Source: a bacterium
GTDB taxonomy: Bacteria; Desulfobacterota; Binatia; DP-6
Length of the DNA stretch: 64,000 nt
Direction: 5' to 3'
Assembly: GCA_026129405.1 (NCBI GenBank)
Contig: JAHCID010000001.1
Location: 1,147,237 to 1,211,236 of the forward strand
How positions within the stretch are numbered: the stretch's first letter is position 1; every line of letters begins with the position of its first letter. The notes below the pieces were generated by a model, which was given only the letters and a program-made list of their open reading frames with translations, did no database searches and had not been told where the DNA came from. Both the position numbers and the translations under genes were made by a program. Positions 14,212 through 22,772 of this stretch are shown here, one piece after another.

Positions 14212-16701
14212 ATGCCGCGTACCCCCGGGTTCGACCCCGCCACCGGCGCCTACGTCGACACCCGCGCCGCCCGCGGCTTCCCGCTCGGCGGCATCGGCAG
14301 CGGTGGCGTCTCGTTCGAGACCGACGGCGGCTTCGGCGAGCTGCGCTGCCAGAACGACTGGATGCACCCGCTGCGCGGCGTGCGCGGCGCCTTCCAGGCG
14401 CTGTGGACCCGGCCCGGCGGGGTCGCGATGCTGCGCCGCCGGCACGACGGCGAGTACGCCAACGCCCGTAACGTCGCCGGCACCACGTTCACCGGCACCC
14501 TGCCGTCGTTCACGCTGCGCATCGACGATCCGCTACCGGTCGTCCCGGTCGTCTCCGGCTTCACGCCGCACGTGCCGCACGACCTGCGCGACTCGACGCT
14601 GCCGGCGGCCTCCTTCCGCGTCGCGCTGACGAACCCGGGGGCCGACGCCGCCCCGGCGGCGGTGCTGCTGTCGTGGGAGAACGTCCTCGGCCGCGGCGGC
14701 AGCGGGCACCTCGGGCCCGAGCTGGGGCCGGAGCAGGAGATGCGCGGCGTCCGGCGCCGCGTGGTGTGGGACAGCGTCGCCGGCAACTGGCAGGAGCCGG
14801 CACGGGTCGTTGGCGCACGCGGCGTGCGCTTCCGCACCGACCAGCGCTGGGACGCGCGCTCGCACCGCGCGGGCGTGGTCGGCGAGCACCTCCTGCTCGT
14901 GGCCGAGGACGACGGCGTCGAGATCACCGTCTGCGACGGCTGGGACGCCGGCGCGGCCGCCGCCAGCGTCCTCGACGACTTCGCCCTCGACGGCCGTTTG
15001 CGCTCGCCGCATCGCGGACGGCGCGGCGCCGACGGCGGCTGGCGCCCCGCGGCCGCGGTCGCCGCGCGCCTGGTCGTGCCGCCCGGTGCGACGCGCGTGG
15101 TGCGCTGGGTGCTGGTGTGGTGGATGCCCGACCACGTCACCGAGCCGTCGTTGTGGCGCCATCGCGGCGCCGGGCCGCACGACGGCGTCCGCGTCGGCCA
15201 CGTCTACGAGCGCTGGTTCGACTCGGCCGACGCCGTCGCCGCGCACGTCCTGCGCGAGGAGGCGCGGCTGGCCGCGGCGTCGGGGGAGCTCGGCGCGGTG
15301 TTGCGCGACGGTACGTTGCCGGCATGGCTCGTGCGTCCGCTCGAGAACGCGCTCGACGCGACGCTCGCCAACACCGTCGTGCCGAAGGACGGCACGCTCT
15401 ACACGATCGAGGGCGTCGACTGGCACTGGCCGATGGGCGGTCTCACCGGCACGAACGACCAGCGGCTCGCCGCCCACCCGTACACCGCGACCTTCTTCTC
15501 CGAGCTCGACCTGACCGAGCTCGACGCGTTCCGCCGACTCGCCGACGCCCGTGGCGCCGTTCCGCACGGCAACGGCAACTGCGACCTCGGCCTCGGCACC
15601 ACCGACGTGCCCTACGGCTGGCCGATGTTCATCAAGGACTTCCTGCCCGCGAAGGAGTGGACCGATCTCACGATGTCGCTCGTGCTCCAGGTCGCGCGCC
15701 ATTGGCGCGTCACCGGCCGGCGCGACGTCCTCGAGCGTTTCTGGCCGGCGCTCCGCCGCGGCATGGATTACCTGGCCGGCATCGCGCCGCACGGGGTGCC
15801 CGAGGGCGGCACGACGTACGACGTCTGGGACTTCCCCGGCGCCTTCGTTTACACGGCGACGCTCTACCTCGCGACCTGCGCGGCGATGGAGGACCTCGCG
15901 GTGCACATGGAGCCCGCGTGCGCGGCGACGTACGCGGCCCGCCGCGCCGCGTGCCGCCGCGTCGTCGACGAGGAGCTGTGGGACGCGCGCGGCTTCTTTC
16001 GCAGCACGCCGGCGAAGGACACGCTCTTCACCGCGGCGCTCGCCGGCGACTGGGCGGCGCGCTGGATCGGCCTCGATCCCGTCGTCGACCCGGCGCGGGC
16101 GGCGAGCCATCTGCGTCACCAGCATCGCGTGCTGGTGCGTGCGGCGCAGACGGATCCTGCGCGCCCCGCGCTGCCATGGGCCGAGGCGACGTTCGACGGC
16201 GCGCTCGTCGAGCACCCCTTCCGTGCCGGCCTGCCGGCGGGGCAGGAGTTCACCTACGTCTGGCAGGTGGTCTCCTACCAGGCCTGCGCGCAGCTCTACC
16301 TCGGGCTGGTCGACGACGGGCTCGAGACGCTGCGCACGCTCTACGATCGCCTCTGGCTCGAAGGCTGGGCGTGGAGCGGCGGCCTGCGCGGCGACCCCGA
16401 GTCGATCTACATGACGCATCCCGTGGCCTGGGCGATCCCGCACGCGCTGGCGGGCTCCGCGCTCGACGTGCCCGGCCGCGCGCTGCGCCTCGCGCCGCAG
16501 CCGGAGCGGCTGCGCTGTCCCGTGCTGTTTCCGGGGTTCTGGGCGATGCTCGACCGCGCGCCCGGGCGTGCGACGACGCTCGCGGTCGTGCGCCATTTCG
16601 GCGAGCCGGTCGTCGTCGACCGCATAGTCCTCCCGGGCGCGACCCACGACCGGCCCGGGACGGCGCTCGCGGCGGGCACGCGGCTCGAGCTGCCGGGATG
16701 A
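14212..16701 (+). CDS. GH116-like glycoside hydrolase (glucosylceramidase/beta-glucosidase type)
   Basis: An 829-aa cytoplasmic protein. The N-terminal beta domain opens with FPLGGIGSGGVSFETDGGFG, the hallmark of GH116 N-domains. The (alpha/alpha)6 catalytic domain follows from about residue 370, with YTIEGVDWHWPMGGLTG, LVLQVARHWRVTGRRDVLER and GGTTYDVWDFPGAFVYTATL. By comparison with human GBA2 from memory, Asp537 in TYD matches the acid/base residue, while the nucleophile site in the EGxE motif reads EGVD (Asp403). GH116 enzymes cleave beta-glucosides, xylosides or glucosylceramide. A longer loop follows that motif. The stop overlaps the start of the GHMP kinase gene (ATGA), suggesting the released sugar is phosphorylated by the partner. 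Confidence 0.75.
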   Translation: MPRTPGFDPATGAYVDTRAARGFPLGGIGSGGVSFETDGGFGELRCQNDWMHPLRGVRGAFQALWTRPGGVAMLRRRHDGEYANARNVAGTTFTGTLPSFTLRIDDPLPVVPVVSGFTPHVPHDLRDSTLPAASFRVALTNPGADAAPAAVLLSWENVLGRGGSGHLGPELGPEQEMRGVRRRVVWDSVAGNWQEPARVVGARGVRFRTDQRWDARSHRAGVVGEHLLLVAEDDGVEITVCDGWDAGAAAASVLDDFALDGRLRSPHRGRRGADGGWRPAAAVAARLVVPPGATRVVRWVLVWWMPDHVTEPSLWRHRGAGPHDGVRVGHVYERWFDSADAVAAHVLREEARLAAASGELGAVLRDGTLPAWLVRPLENALDATLANTVVPKDGTLYTIEGVDWHWPMGGLTGTNDQRLAAHPYTATFFSELDLTELDAFRRLADARGAVPHGNGNCDLGLGTTDVPYGWPMFIKDFLPAKEWTDLTMSLVLQVARHWRVTGRRDVLERFWPALRRGMDYLAGIAPHGVPEGGTTYDVWDFPGAFVYTATLYLATCAAMEDLAVHMEPACAATYAARRAACRRVVDEELWDARGFFRSTPAKDTLFTAALAGDWAARWIGLDPVVDPARAASHLRHQHRVLVRAAQTDPARPALPWAEATFDGALVEHPFRAGLPAGQEFTYVWQVVSYQACAQLYLGLVDDGLETLRTLYDRLWLEGWAWSGGLRGDPESIYMTHPVAWAIPHALAGSALDVPGRALRLAPQPERLRCPVLFPGFWAMLDRAPGRATTLAVVRHFGEPVVVDRIVLPGATHDRPGTALAAGTRLELPG

Positions 16702-17750
16702 CGTCGCTCTTCGTGCCGGGGCGGCTGTGTCTCCTCGGCGAGCACTCCGACTGGGCCGGCGCATACCGGCGTACGCATCCCGCCATCGTGCCGGGCCGTT
16801 GCCTCGTCACTGCCACCGACCAGGGCCTCGGGGCCGAGGCCGAGCCGCTCGACGACGCGCTCGAGCTCGCCAGCATGCTCCCGGACGGCACGCACGCCGA
16901 GCCCGTGCGCCTGCCGCTCCGGTCGCTCGCCGACGCCGCACGCGCCGGCGGCTTCTGGAGCTACGCGGCCGGCGTGGCGAGCATCGTGCGCGAGCGCTGG
17001 GACGTCGGCGGGCTGCGGCTGCGCATCGTCGCGAACGACCTGCCGCTCGGGAAGGGGCTGTCGTCGTCGGCGGCGGTGTCGGTGCTGGTGGCGCGCGCGT
17101 TCGCCCGCACCTGGGGGCTCGACGTCGACGTGCGCGAGGAGATGCGGCTCGCCTACGCCGGCGAGCGACGTGCCGGCTCCGCCTGCGGCCTCATGGACCA
17201 GGTGTGCGCGTTCGGCCGGCGCACGACGCGGCTCGACTTCGACGGCGCCGCCTTCGACGTGCGGCCGATCCCGGTCGGCGCGCCGTTGCACCTCCTCGTC
17301 GTCGACCTCCGCGCCGCGAAGGACACGCGCCGCATCCTCGCCGATCTGAACGCCTGCTACCCCGCGGCGCCGGGCACGCTGGCCGCCGGCGTGCGCGACG
17401 CCCTCGGCCCGGGCAACCTCGACCTCGTGGAACGCGCCGAGGAGGCGCTCGCGGCCGGCGACGCCGCCGCGCTCGGCGCGACGATGGCCGAGGCGCAGGC
17501 GCTCTTCGACGCTCGGGTCGCGCCGGCGTGTCCCGAGCTGCGTGCGCCGCGTCTGCACGCGGTCCTGGAGCACCCGGCCGTGACCGAGCTCGCGTACGGT
17601 GGCAAGGGCGTCGGCTCCCAGGGCGACGGCTGCGCCCAGCTCGTCGCCCGCGACCCGGCGGCCCGCGATGCCCTCGCCGCACGCCTCGCGCACGACCTCG
17701 GCGTCGCCACGCTGCCGCTCACGATGGCCCCAGCGGCGGCCGCCGCTTGA
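16698..17750 (+). CDS. GHMP family sugar kinase
   Basis: A 350-aa kinase of the galactokinase/homoserine kinase/mevalonate kinase/PMK family. Motif 1 is FVPGRLCLLGEHSDWAGAYR (galactokinase-like GEHxD), motif 2 the ATP-binding LPLGKGLSSSAAVSVLVARA, and motif 3 AYGGKGVGSQGDGCAQLV. SACGLMDQVCAF resembles the sugar-kinase active-site stretch with a catalytic Asp. It should phosphorylate a sugar (or, less likely, an alcohol such as mevalonate) with ATP in the cytoplasm. The ATG overlaps the TGA of the GH116-like gene, so it is translationally coupled to a glycosidase, which favours a monosaccharide substrate. Confidence 0.8.
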   Translation: MTSLFVPGRLCLLGEHSDWAGAYRRTHPAIVPGRCLVTATDQGLGAEAEPLDDALELASMLPDGTHAEPVRLPLRSLADAARAGGFWSYAAGVASIVRERWDVGGLRLRIVANDLPLGKGLSSSAAVSVLVARAFARTWGLDVDVREEMRLAYAGERRAGSACGLMDQVCAFGRRTTRLDFDGAAFDVRPIPVGAPLHLLVVDLRAAKDTRRILADLNACYPAAPGTLAAGVRDALGPGNLDLVERAEEALAAGDAAALGATMAEAQALFDARVAPACPELRAPRLHAVLEHPAVTELAYGGKGVGSQGDGCAQLVARDPAARDALAARLAHDLGVATLPLTMAPAAAAA

Positions 17751-17787
17751 CGGCGCGCCGGACCACGTCGCCGCGGCCGGCGGGATC

Positions 17788-18978
17788 TCAGCGCCGGCAG
17801 CCGTTCGCCGCGCACCAGGTGCGGCCCTGGCGCTTCGCGATCGCGACCAGGTCGCCCATCGCGACGCTGACGTCGACGAGGTGCATCCCCCAGTCCGGCG
17901 TCAGCTCGGCGCCGCGCAGGTCGTCCACCCGATGCGCGTCGTTGCCGGTGCTCGCGATGGCGAGGTAGACGAAGCCGTCGCGCTTCTTGCAGGTCGCCTC
18001 CATCCAGCGCGGCAGCGTGACGAAGGGCGTGGTGATGGGGCCGCCGCGCGCCGGATCGACCCACTCGATCGGCGGCGGCGTCGGGAGCGACGGGAGCGAG
18101 CGTCCGTCCCGCGGCAGGTACGGGTGGAGCGCGCGCGTCCCGCCGCGCAGCGAGGCGGGATTCGTACAAGCGGCTTCCCAGCCGGGCTGGAGCGGGCGGC
18201 CGAAGAGGCTGTTGGACGGCGGCGGCGCGCCGTCGCGGAAGGACGAGTAGGTGATCACGCAGCCGACGTCGGCGTCGCGGCGGCAGAGCCGGATGTTCTG
18301 GAGCGAGCCGCCGACGTCGGCTCCGATCGGCACCTGGAAGTTCGTCCCGAGCAGCATGGCCGACACCAGCCGGCGGCGCAGGAGCGGGCTGGCGTCGATC
18401 TCGTTCTGGAGCAGCGTCGTCAGCTGGCCGGCGCCCTGCGAGTGGCCGATCAGCAGCACGCCGCGTCCCTGGTTGTCGTTGGCGATGTAGTGCTTCCAGG
18501 CGTCGAGCACGTCGGCGGCGGCCAGCGCCTGATCGGACGGGATCGGGTTGCCGCCCAGGATGGAGATCAGCGCCGTCAGCGTGACCTGGCGGTAGACCGG
18601 GGCGAAGACGCGGCACACGCTGCCGAGTCGCGCCGCCTGCTGGCGGACGACGTACAGCTCCTGCTCGGCGCCCGGGATCAGATCGCTGTTGCCGGTCGGG
18701 TCGGTCGAGATGGTCGGGTAGACGTAGAAGCAATCGAACTTGGGCTTGCGCGCCGCCTTCCAGCGCTGGACGGACACCTTGCCGTTCGCCTTCACGATGC
18801 TGGCGTCGAGGTCGTGGTCGCAGACGTCGTCCGTGTCCGGGCGGCAGAGCCAGTTGGCCGGGTTGCCGTAGACGGCGCTCTGGTAGCCGGGGTAGGGGTT
18901 CTCGGCCCGGGTGGCGGCGGGGGCCGGACCCGCGGCGGCGACGAGCGTCAGCAGGACGGCGAGGAGGACGGTGCGCAT
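17788..18978 (-). CDS. DUF3089 alpha/beta hydrolase, secreted
   Basis: A 396-aa protein with a signal peptide (MRTVLLAVLLTLVAAAGPAPA) and the DUF3089 pattern: NWLCRPDTDDVCDHDLDAS, FDCFYVYPTISTDPTGNSDL, RVFAPVYRQVTL, the nucleophile elbow LLIGHSQGAGQL (Ser in GHSQG) and a late DWGMHLVDVSVAMGDL with a candidate catalytic His. Several Cys pairs (CRPDTDDVC, CRRDADVGC, CAANGC) suggest disulfides. Such proteins are predicted lipases or esterases of the periplasm or outside the cell. Substrate unknown. Confidence 0.75.
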   Translation of the reverse strand: MRTVLLAVLLTLVAAAGPAPAATRAENPYPGYQSAVYGNPANWLCRPDTDDVCDHDLDASIVKANGKVSVQRWKAARKPKFDCFYVYPTISTDPTGNSDLIPGAEQELYVVRQQAARLGSVCRVFAPVYRQVTLTALISILGGNPIPSDQALAAADVLDAWKHYIANDNQGRGVLLIGHSQGAGQLTTLLQNEIDASPLLRRRLVSAMLLGTNFQVPIGADVGGSLQNIRLCRRDADVGCVITYSSFRDGAPPPSNSLFGRPLQPGWEAACTNPASLRGGTRALHPYLPRDGRSLPSLPTPPPIEWVDPARGGPITTPFVTLPRWMEATCKKRDGFVYLAIASTGNDAHRVDDLRGAELTPDWGMHLVDVSVAMGDLVAIAKRQGRTWCAANGCRR

Positions 18979-19035
18979 GCCCGGAGGCTCACCTCGTGCC
19001 GCCGAACCGTCAAGACCAGACGCGTCAGCCGTCGC

Positions 19036-19149
19036 GCCGACGTCGAGATGATCCGCATGCAGGACATCGAGCAGGCCTACGCGCGGCTTCTGCGCAGCGA
19101 CGTGAAGTACCGGTTCGTGATCGACATGGCGTCGCTGAAGCCCGCGTGA
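19036..19149 (+). pseudogene. C-terminal remnant of a zinc-type alcohol dehydrogenase
   Basis: The frame ending at TGA 19147-19149 reads ADVEMIRMQDIEQAYARLL then RSDVKYRFVIDMASLKPA. This is the characteristic C-terminal end of YahK/AdhA-type NAD(P)-dependent, zinc-containing alcohol dehydrogenases, where the helix and final strand have the form EAYERxxxxDVxYRFVID. Nothing before 19036 in this frame continues the family, and the nearest upstream gene (18978) is divergent, so the first roughly 310 residues are gone. It looks like a deletion relic. It could still be expressed as a short peptide, but no ribosome-binding site precedes the internal ATG. Confidence 0.6.
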
Positions 19150-19228
19150 TCGCCGCCGGCCCCGTCGTCGCCGCGACGCGGCCGGCCCCCCCGTGCGTCA
19201 GGCTCGCGACGTGTGTAGGAGCCGCCTG

Positions 19229-20191
19229 GTGCCGCGTGTCGACTGGTTCCTGATCGGGATGGTCGTCGCCGTCGTGCTGGCGTGGATCCATCCGGAGCCG
19301 GGAGCCAGCGGCGGGTCGCTCCATCCCGAGCTCGTGAACAAGCTCGGGGTCTCGCTGATCTTCTTCCTGCACGGCCTCGGGCTGCCGCTGCGCGCGCTCG
19401 CGGCGGGGACGCTGAAATGGCGGCTCCACCTCGTCGTGCAGCTGGCGACGTTCCTGCTCTGCCCCCTGGTCGGGCTCCTGGCGCTCGCCCTGCTCGGAAG
19501 CCGCGTGACCCCGGACCTGCGTGTCGGCCTCTTCTACCTGTGCGCGCTGCCGTCGACCGTATCGTCCTCGGTGGCGATGACGGCGGCGGCGCGCGGCAAC
19601 GTGCCCGCGGCGGTCTTCAACGCGACGCTGTCGAGCCTCCTCGGCATCGTCTTGACGCCGCTCTGGCTCGAGCTGGCGCTCGGCAAGGCGGGGCAGACGC
19701 TGCCGCTCGCGGAGGTGATGCTCGACCTCGTGCGCTGGCTCGTCGTGCCGTTGGCCGTCGGGCAGCTCCTGCGGCCCTGGCTGGGCGAGCTGGCGGCGCG
19801 CCACAAGGCGCGGATCGGCGTCGTCGACCGGCTGACGATCCTGCTGCTCGTCTACACGTCCTTCTGCGACTCGGTGCAGGCGGGGGTGTGGTCGTCGGGG
19901 ACGGTCACGCTCGGGGCGTCGGCGGGGTTCTCCGTCGTGCTGCTGGCCGTCGTGATGGGCGTCACCTGGGCGGCGACCGGGGCGCTCGGCTTCGAGCTGC
20001 CGGACCGCATCGCGGGCCTGTTCTGCGGCTCGAAGAAGACGCTCGCCTCTGGCGTGCCGATGGCGCGCCTCATCTTCGGCGCCGACCCGGCGCTCGGCGT
20101 CATCCTGCTGCCGATCATGCTCTACCATCCGCTCCAGCTGGTCGTGTGCGGATGGCTGGCGGGGCGCTTCGCGCGGCAACGCTGGGGCTGA
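19229..20191 (+). CDS. SBF-like sodium/bile-acid type transporter
   Basis: A 320-aa polytopic membrane protein with about ten helices, for example WFLIGMVVAVVLAWIHP, LGVSLIFFLHGLGLPLRAL, LVVQLATFLLCPLVGLLALA and the re-entrant core CALPSTVSSSVAMTAAARGN. The late GLFCGSKKTLASGVPMARLI and ILLPIMLYHPLQLVVCGWLA fit the SBF-like group (YfeH type, CPA/AT superfamily) rather than eukaryotic-type bile acid carriers. It probably moves an organic anion with sodium or protons. I chose GTG 19229 because AGGAG (19217-19221) lies 7 nt upstream; an in-frame ATG at 19193 has no such site. Confidence 0.8.
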   Translation: MPRVDWFLIGMVVAVVLAWIHPEPGASGGSLHPELVNKLGVSLIFFLHGLGLPLRALAAGTLKWRLHLVVQLATFLLCPLVGLLALALLGSRVTPDLRVGLFYLCALPSTVSSSVAMTAAARGNVPAAVFNATLSSLLGIVLTPLWLELALGKAGQTLPLAEVMLDLVRWLVVPLAVGQLLRPWLGELAARHKARIGVVDRLTILLLVYTSFCDSVQAGVWSSGTVTLGASAGFSVVLLAVVMGVTWAATGALGFELPDRIAGLFCGSKKTLASGVPMARLIFGADPALGVILLPIMLYHPLQLVVCGWLAGRFARQRWG

Positions 20192-20233
20192 TCGCGCCCA
20201 CGCAGCAAGGTGCCGGGGGGAACGCATGCGGGC

Positions 20234-20250
20234 ACCTCCTGCGCGGAGGT
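20234..20250. terminator. Short hairpin between convergent genes
   Basis: ACCTCC (20234-20239) pairs with GGAGGT (20245-20250) over a 5-nt loop in the 127-nt gap between the transporter and glycyl-tRNA synthetase genes, whose 3' ends face each other. It could serve both. No T-run on either strand; weak evidence. Confidence 0.3.
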
Positions 20251-20318
20251 ACGCCCGGCGGAGCGCATCCGGGTGGAACCCGCCGGGACGCGGAGGAACC
20301 TGCCGCCGGCGCCGACGC

Positions 20319-21929
20319 CTACCGGACCCGCTCGGCGACGTAGGCGACGACCTGATCGGCGGCCACGCGCTGCTGCGCGCCGGTGTCGCGGTCGCGCACC
20401 GTGACCGTCTGGTCGGCGACGGTCTGCCCGTCGACGGTGACGCAGAAGGGCGTGCCGGCCTCGTCCATGCGGGCGTAGCGCTTGCCGATGCTCTGCTTGG
20501 CGTCGAACTGGCAGGGACCGACGTGGCGGCGCAGGTCGCGGTAGATCTTCTCCGCGATCTCCGGCATCCCTTCCTTGTTCACGAGCGGGAAGACGCCGGC
20601 CTTGATCGGCGCGAGCTTCGGGTGGAAGCGCATCAGCTCGGGCGACGGCCGGCTCTCGTCGACGGTGTAGGCCTCGCAGAGCACGGCGAGGAGGCCGCGG
20701 GTGAGGCCCGCCGCCGGCTCGATCACGTGCGGCACGTAGCGCTCGTTCTTCTCCTGGTCGAAGTACTCGAGCTTCACGCCGCTGTGCTTCTGATGCTGCG
20801 TGAGGTCGTAGTTCGAGCGGTAGGCGATGCCCTCGAGCTCGGTGAAGCCCTTCTCGCCTGCGAAGGGGAAGGCGTACTCGACGTCGCAGCAGCCGCCCGA
20901 GTCCTTCGCATAGTGCGCGAGCTCGTCCTGCTCGTGGTCGCGGAGACGCAGGTTCCTGCCGGCGAGGCCGAGCGAGCACCACCAGCGGTACCGCTCCTCG
21001 CGCCAGTACTGGTACCAACGCGTCGCCTCGGATGGGTGGCAGAAGAACTCCAGCTCCATCTGCTCGAACTCGCGCGAGCGGAAGATGTAGTTCCGCGGCG
21101 TCACCTCGTTGCGGAAGCTGCGGCCGACCTGACAGATGCCGAACGGCACCTTCACGCGCGTCGAGTCGAGGACGTTCTTGAAGTTGTAGAACATCCCCTG
21201 CGCGGTTTCGGGACGCAGGTACGCCTTGTTCTCCTCGTCGCGCACGGCGCCGACCCAGGTCTCGAACATGAGGTTGAACTGCCGCGGCTCGGTGAGGTCG
21301 CCGCCGCAGTTCGGGCAGGGGAGGGCACCGTCGCCGCCGAGGTAGGTCTCGCTGCCGACGATGCGCAGCAGCGTCTTGGCGTCGACGGCGTCGTCCTCGT
21401 TGAGGAGCGCCGTCACCTCGGCGGGCTTGCGCACGAGCGCGAGCCCCGGCGCGAGCTTTTTGCCGCGCGTGTCGGCCCAGCGCTTCAAGGCGTCGCGGCG
21501 CGGGATCCACGTGCCGGGGTTCGGGCCCGGCTCGGCCTGCTCCAGAAGGGCGGCCACCCACGGCGCCTCGTCCAGCAGCTCGTCGACGTGGTCGGCGCGG
21601 AAGAGGCGCTTGCAATGCCGGCAGGTCTGCATCGGGTCGGCGAAGCCGCCGACGTGGCCGCTCGCTTCCCATACCTTCGGGTGCGAGATGATCGAGCAGT
21701 CGAGCCCGACGATCTCGACCTCGCGTCCGTCCGGTCCCGGCGGCGGGTTGCGGACCATGACGTCCCACCAGGCGTCGCGCAGGTTGTTCTTCAGCTCGAC
21801 GCCGAGCGGACCGTAGTCCCAGAAGCCGTTGATGCCGCCGTAGATCTCGGAGCACTGGAAGATGAAGCCGCGCCGCTTGCACAGCGCGACCAGCTTCTCC
21901 ATCAACGCGGGGCCGGTCGGGGTGGACAT
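20319..21929 (-). CDS. glyQS: Glycyl-tRNA synthetase (single-chain class II type)
   Basis: A 536-aa alpha2-type glycyl-tRNA synthetase that charges tRNA-Gly. The N-terminal ALCKRRGFIFQCSEIYGG, GFWDYGPLGVELKNN and SGHVGGFADPM are diagnostic, as are the insertion with CRHC and CPNC (likely one zinc site), RPETAQGMFYNFKNVLDSTR, motif 2 GICQVGRSFRNEVTPR, REFEQMELEFFCHP and the C-terminal anticodon-binding domain LAPIKAGVFPLVNKEG. The ATG at 21929 gives MSTPTGPALMEKLVALCKRR; an in-frame ATG at 22013 would add an Arg/Pro-rich leader unlike the family. The insertion between the zinc half-sites is fairly long (about 100 residues). The promoter region holds a 13-bp tandem repeat. Confidence 0.92.
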   Translation of the reverse strand: MSTPTGPALMEKLVALCKRRGFIFQCSEIYGGINGFWDYGPLGVELKNNLRDAWWDVMVRNPPPGPDGREVEIVGLDCSIISHPKVWEASGHVGGFADPMQTCRHCKRLFRADHVDELLDEAPWVAALLEQAEPGPNPGTWIPRRDALKRWADTRGKKLAPGLALVRKPAEVTALLNEDDAVDAKTLLRIVGSETYLGGDGALPCPNCGGDLTEPRQFNLMFETWVGAVRDEENKAYLRPETAQGMFYNFKNVLDSTRVKVPFGICQVGRSFRNEVTPRNYIFRSREFEQMELEFFCHPSEATRWYQYWREERYRWWCSLGLAGRNLRLRDHEQDELAHYAKDSGGCCDVEYAFPFAGEKGFTELEGIAYRSNYDLTQHQKHSGVKLEYFDQEKNERYVPHVIEPAAGLTRGLLAVLCEAYTVDESRPSPELMRFHPKLAPIKAGVFPLVNKEGMPEIAEKIYRDLRRHVGPCQFDAKQSIGKRYARMDEAGTPFCVTVDGQTVADQTVTVRDRDTGAQQRVAADQVVAYVAERVR

Positions 21930-21953
21930 CGCGGTTACATCCCCGATGGGCCC

Positions 21954-21979
21954 GGTGGGTGCAACCGGTGGGTGCAACC
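21954..21979 (-). repeat. 13-bp tandem direct repeat upstream of glycyl-tRNA synthetase
   Basis: GGTGGGTGCAACC occurs twice head to tail (21954-21966 and 21967-21979 on the plus strand), 25-50 nt before the synthetase ATG. On the coding strand each unit carries TTGCAC. The nearer copy sits 17 nt before GATGTA, which itself lies 6 nt from the ATG. The repeats may be a duplicated -35 region or a regulator site. Confidence 0.45.
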
Positions 21980-22041
21980 GGACCCCCGCGGCGGGCGGCC
22001 GCCGTCGCCGCACACCGGCAGGACGCCAGCGTCGCGGGAGG

Positions 22042-22272
22042 CTAGCTACGACGCAGCGTCGGCGGAAGCGTCTCCGCGGGTGCGACCACCTCGGTGGAGC
22101 GGTCGCCGCCGGGGCACACGTTGCGGTGCACGCGCAGTATCTCGCGCACGCTGCTCGCGTGTCCGGGCTGTGCCAGGAACGTCACGCCACACGTCTCACA
22201 CGCGCCGACTGCCGTCAGCGCCATCCCCTCGCTCCGCCCCACCAATGCCTCCGAGCGTTCTGAATGCACCAT
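22042..22272 (-). CDS. Small putative C2HC zinc-finger protein
   Basis: A 76-aa protein whose middle part, ACETCGVTFLAQPGHASS then VREILRVHRNVCPGG, has Cys24, Cys27, His48 and Cys52 in a C-x2-C-x20-H-x3-C layout that could bind one zinc ion. No signal peptide. I do not recognise a family and no function can be given. It is transcribed divergently from the two-gene small-protein operon at 22.6 kb. Coding status is supported only by the regular Cys/His spacing and the open frame. Confidence 0.4.
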   Translation of the reverse strand: MVHSERSEALVGRSEGMALTAVGACETCGVTFLAQPGHASSVREILRVHRNVCPGGDRSTEVVAPAETLPPTLRRS

Positions 22273-22495
22273 GTCCGGATCCTACCCGACGACACACCCC
22301 ACGCCCCTCAGCCGTTTGGGGTACGGGTGGCAACGACCGCGCAACCAGCCTGCTACGCGCATGCGTCGCACGTGGCCAACCCAGGTGCCAAGGCGGTTAC
22401 ACTGCGTCGGCGCGCACGACGTCCCGCCGGCTGCCTCCCTGAGCGGCAGCACCGGCCGGGTGCACGAACTTTCGGCATATTTTGTGTCCCGTGTT

Positions 22496-22525
22496 CCGGA
22501 ATCGCGCGCGCGGGGACGATTCCGG
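22496..22525. promoter_or_regulatory. Inverted repeat next to a sigma-54 promoter (operator candidate)
   Basis: CCGGAATCG (22496-22504) and CGATTCCGG (22517-22525) form a perfect 9-bp inverted repeat with 12 nt between, ending 5 nt before the -24 element. The half-site centres are 21 nt apart, two helical turns, which fits a dimeric regulator better than a terminator. The sequence between the arms is alternating CG. Confidence 0.5.
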
Positions 22526-22530
22526 CCTTC

Positions 22531-22546
22531 TGGCACCCGTATTGCT
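22531..22546 (+). promoter_or_regulatory. Predicted sigma-54 (-24/-12) promoter
   Basis: TGGCAC (22531-22536), five bases, then TTGCT (22542-22546) give the full sigma-54 consensus with GG-N10-GC spacing. Transcription would begin near 22557, leaving a leader of about 20 nt that holds the ribosome-binding site of the first small gene. Confidence 0.65.
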
Positions 22547-22575
22547 GACTTCCGCGTAGCGAGGACGAGGAGATC

Positions 22576-22761
22576 ATGGCGATGGGACACGAGGTCACGC
22601 TGCTCGATCTGGTGACGGCGGTCGGTGAAGCCGCCCGCTCCGAAGAGGAAGTCGTGGCGACGATCGTCCACCTGGTCAACTCGGGCGCCGTCCGCCTCTG
22701 CGGGAATTTCCGCGGTGTGCGGTTCGACACGAATTCCGTGGCGGATACGTCGCCCTGGTAG
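22576..22761 (+). CDS. Small conserved-looking protein, first gene of sigma-54 operon
   Basis: A 61-aa protein: a helical first half (VTLLDLVTAVGEAARSEEEV, then VATIVHLVNSGAVRLCG) and a short C-terminal strand region (NFRGVRFDTN). The pattern helix - helix - SGxVRL - strand resembles a small winged-helix unit, but I cannot name a family. AGGAG (22568-22572) lies 3 nt before the ATG at 22576 and 9 nt before a second in-frame ATG at 22582; the later one may be the true start. It lies behind a sigma-54-type promoter and operator-like repeat and is followed after 11 nt by another 61-aa gene. Confidence 0.6.
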   Translation: MAMGHEVTLLDLVTAVGEAARSEEEVVATIVHLVNSGAVRLCGNFRGVRFDTNSVADTSPW

Positions 22762-22772
22762 GAGGCTCGACA

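Noticed and set aside
22264-22548. 94-codon plus-strand frame starting opposite the zinc-finger gene start
   Set aside because: It ends over the inverted repeat and promoter elements and shows no motif; the region is better read as a divergent promoter.
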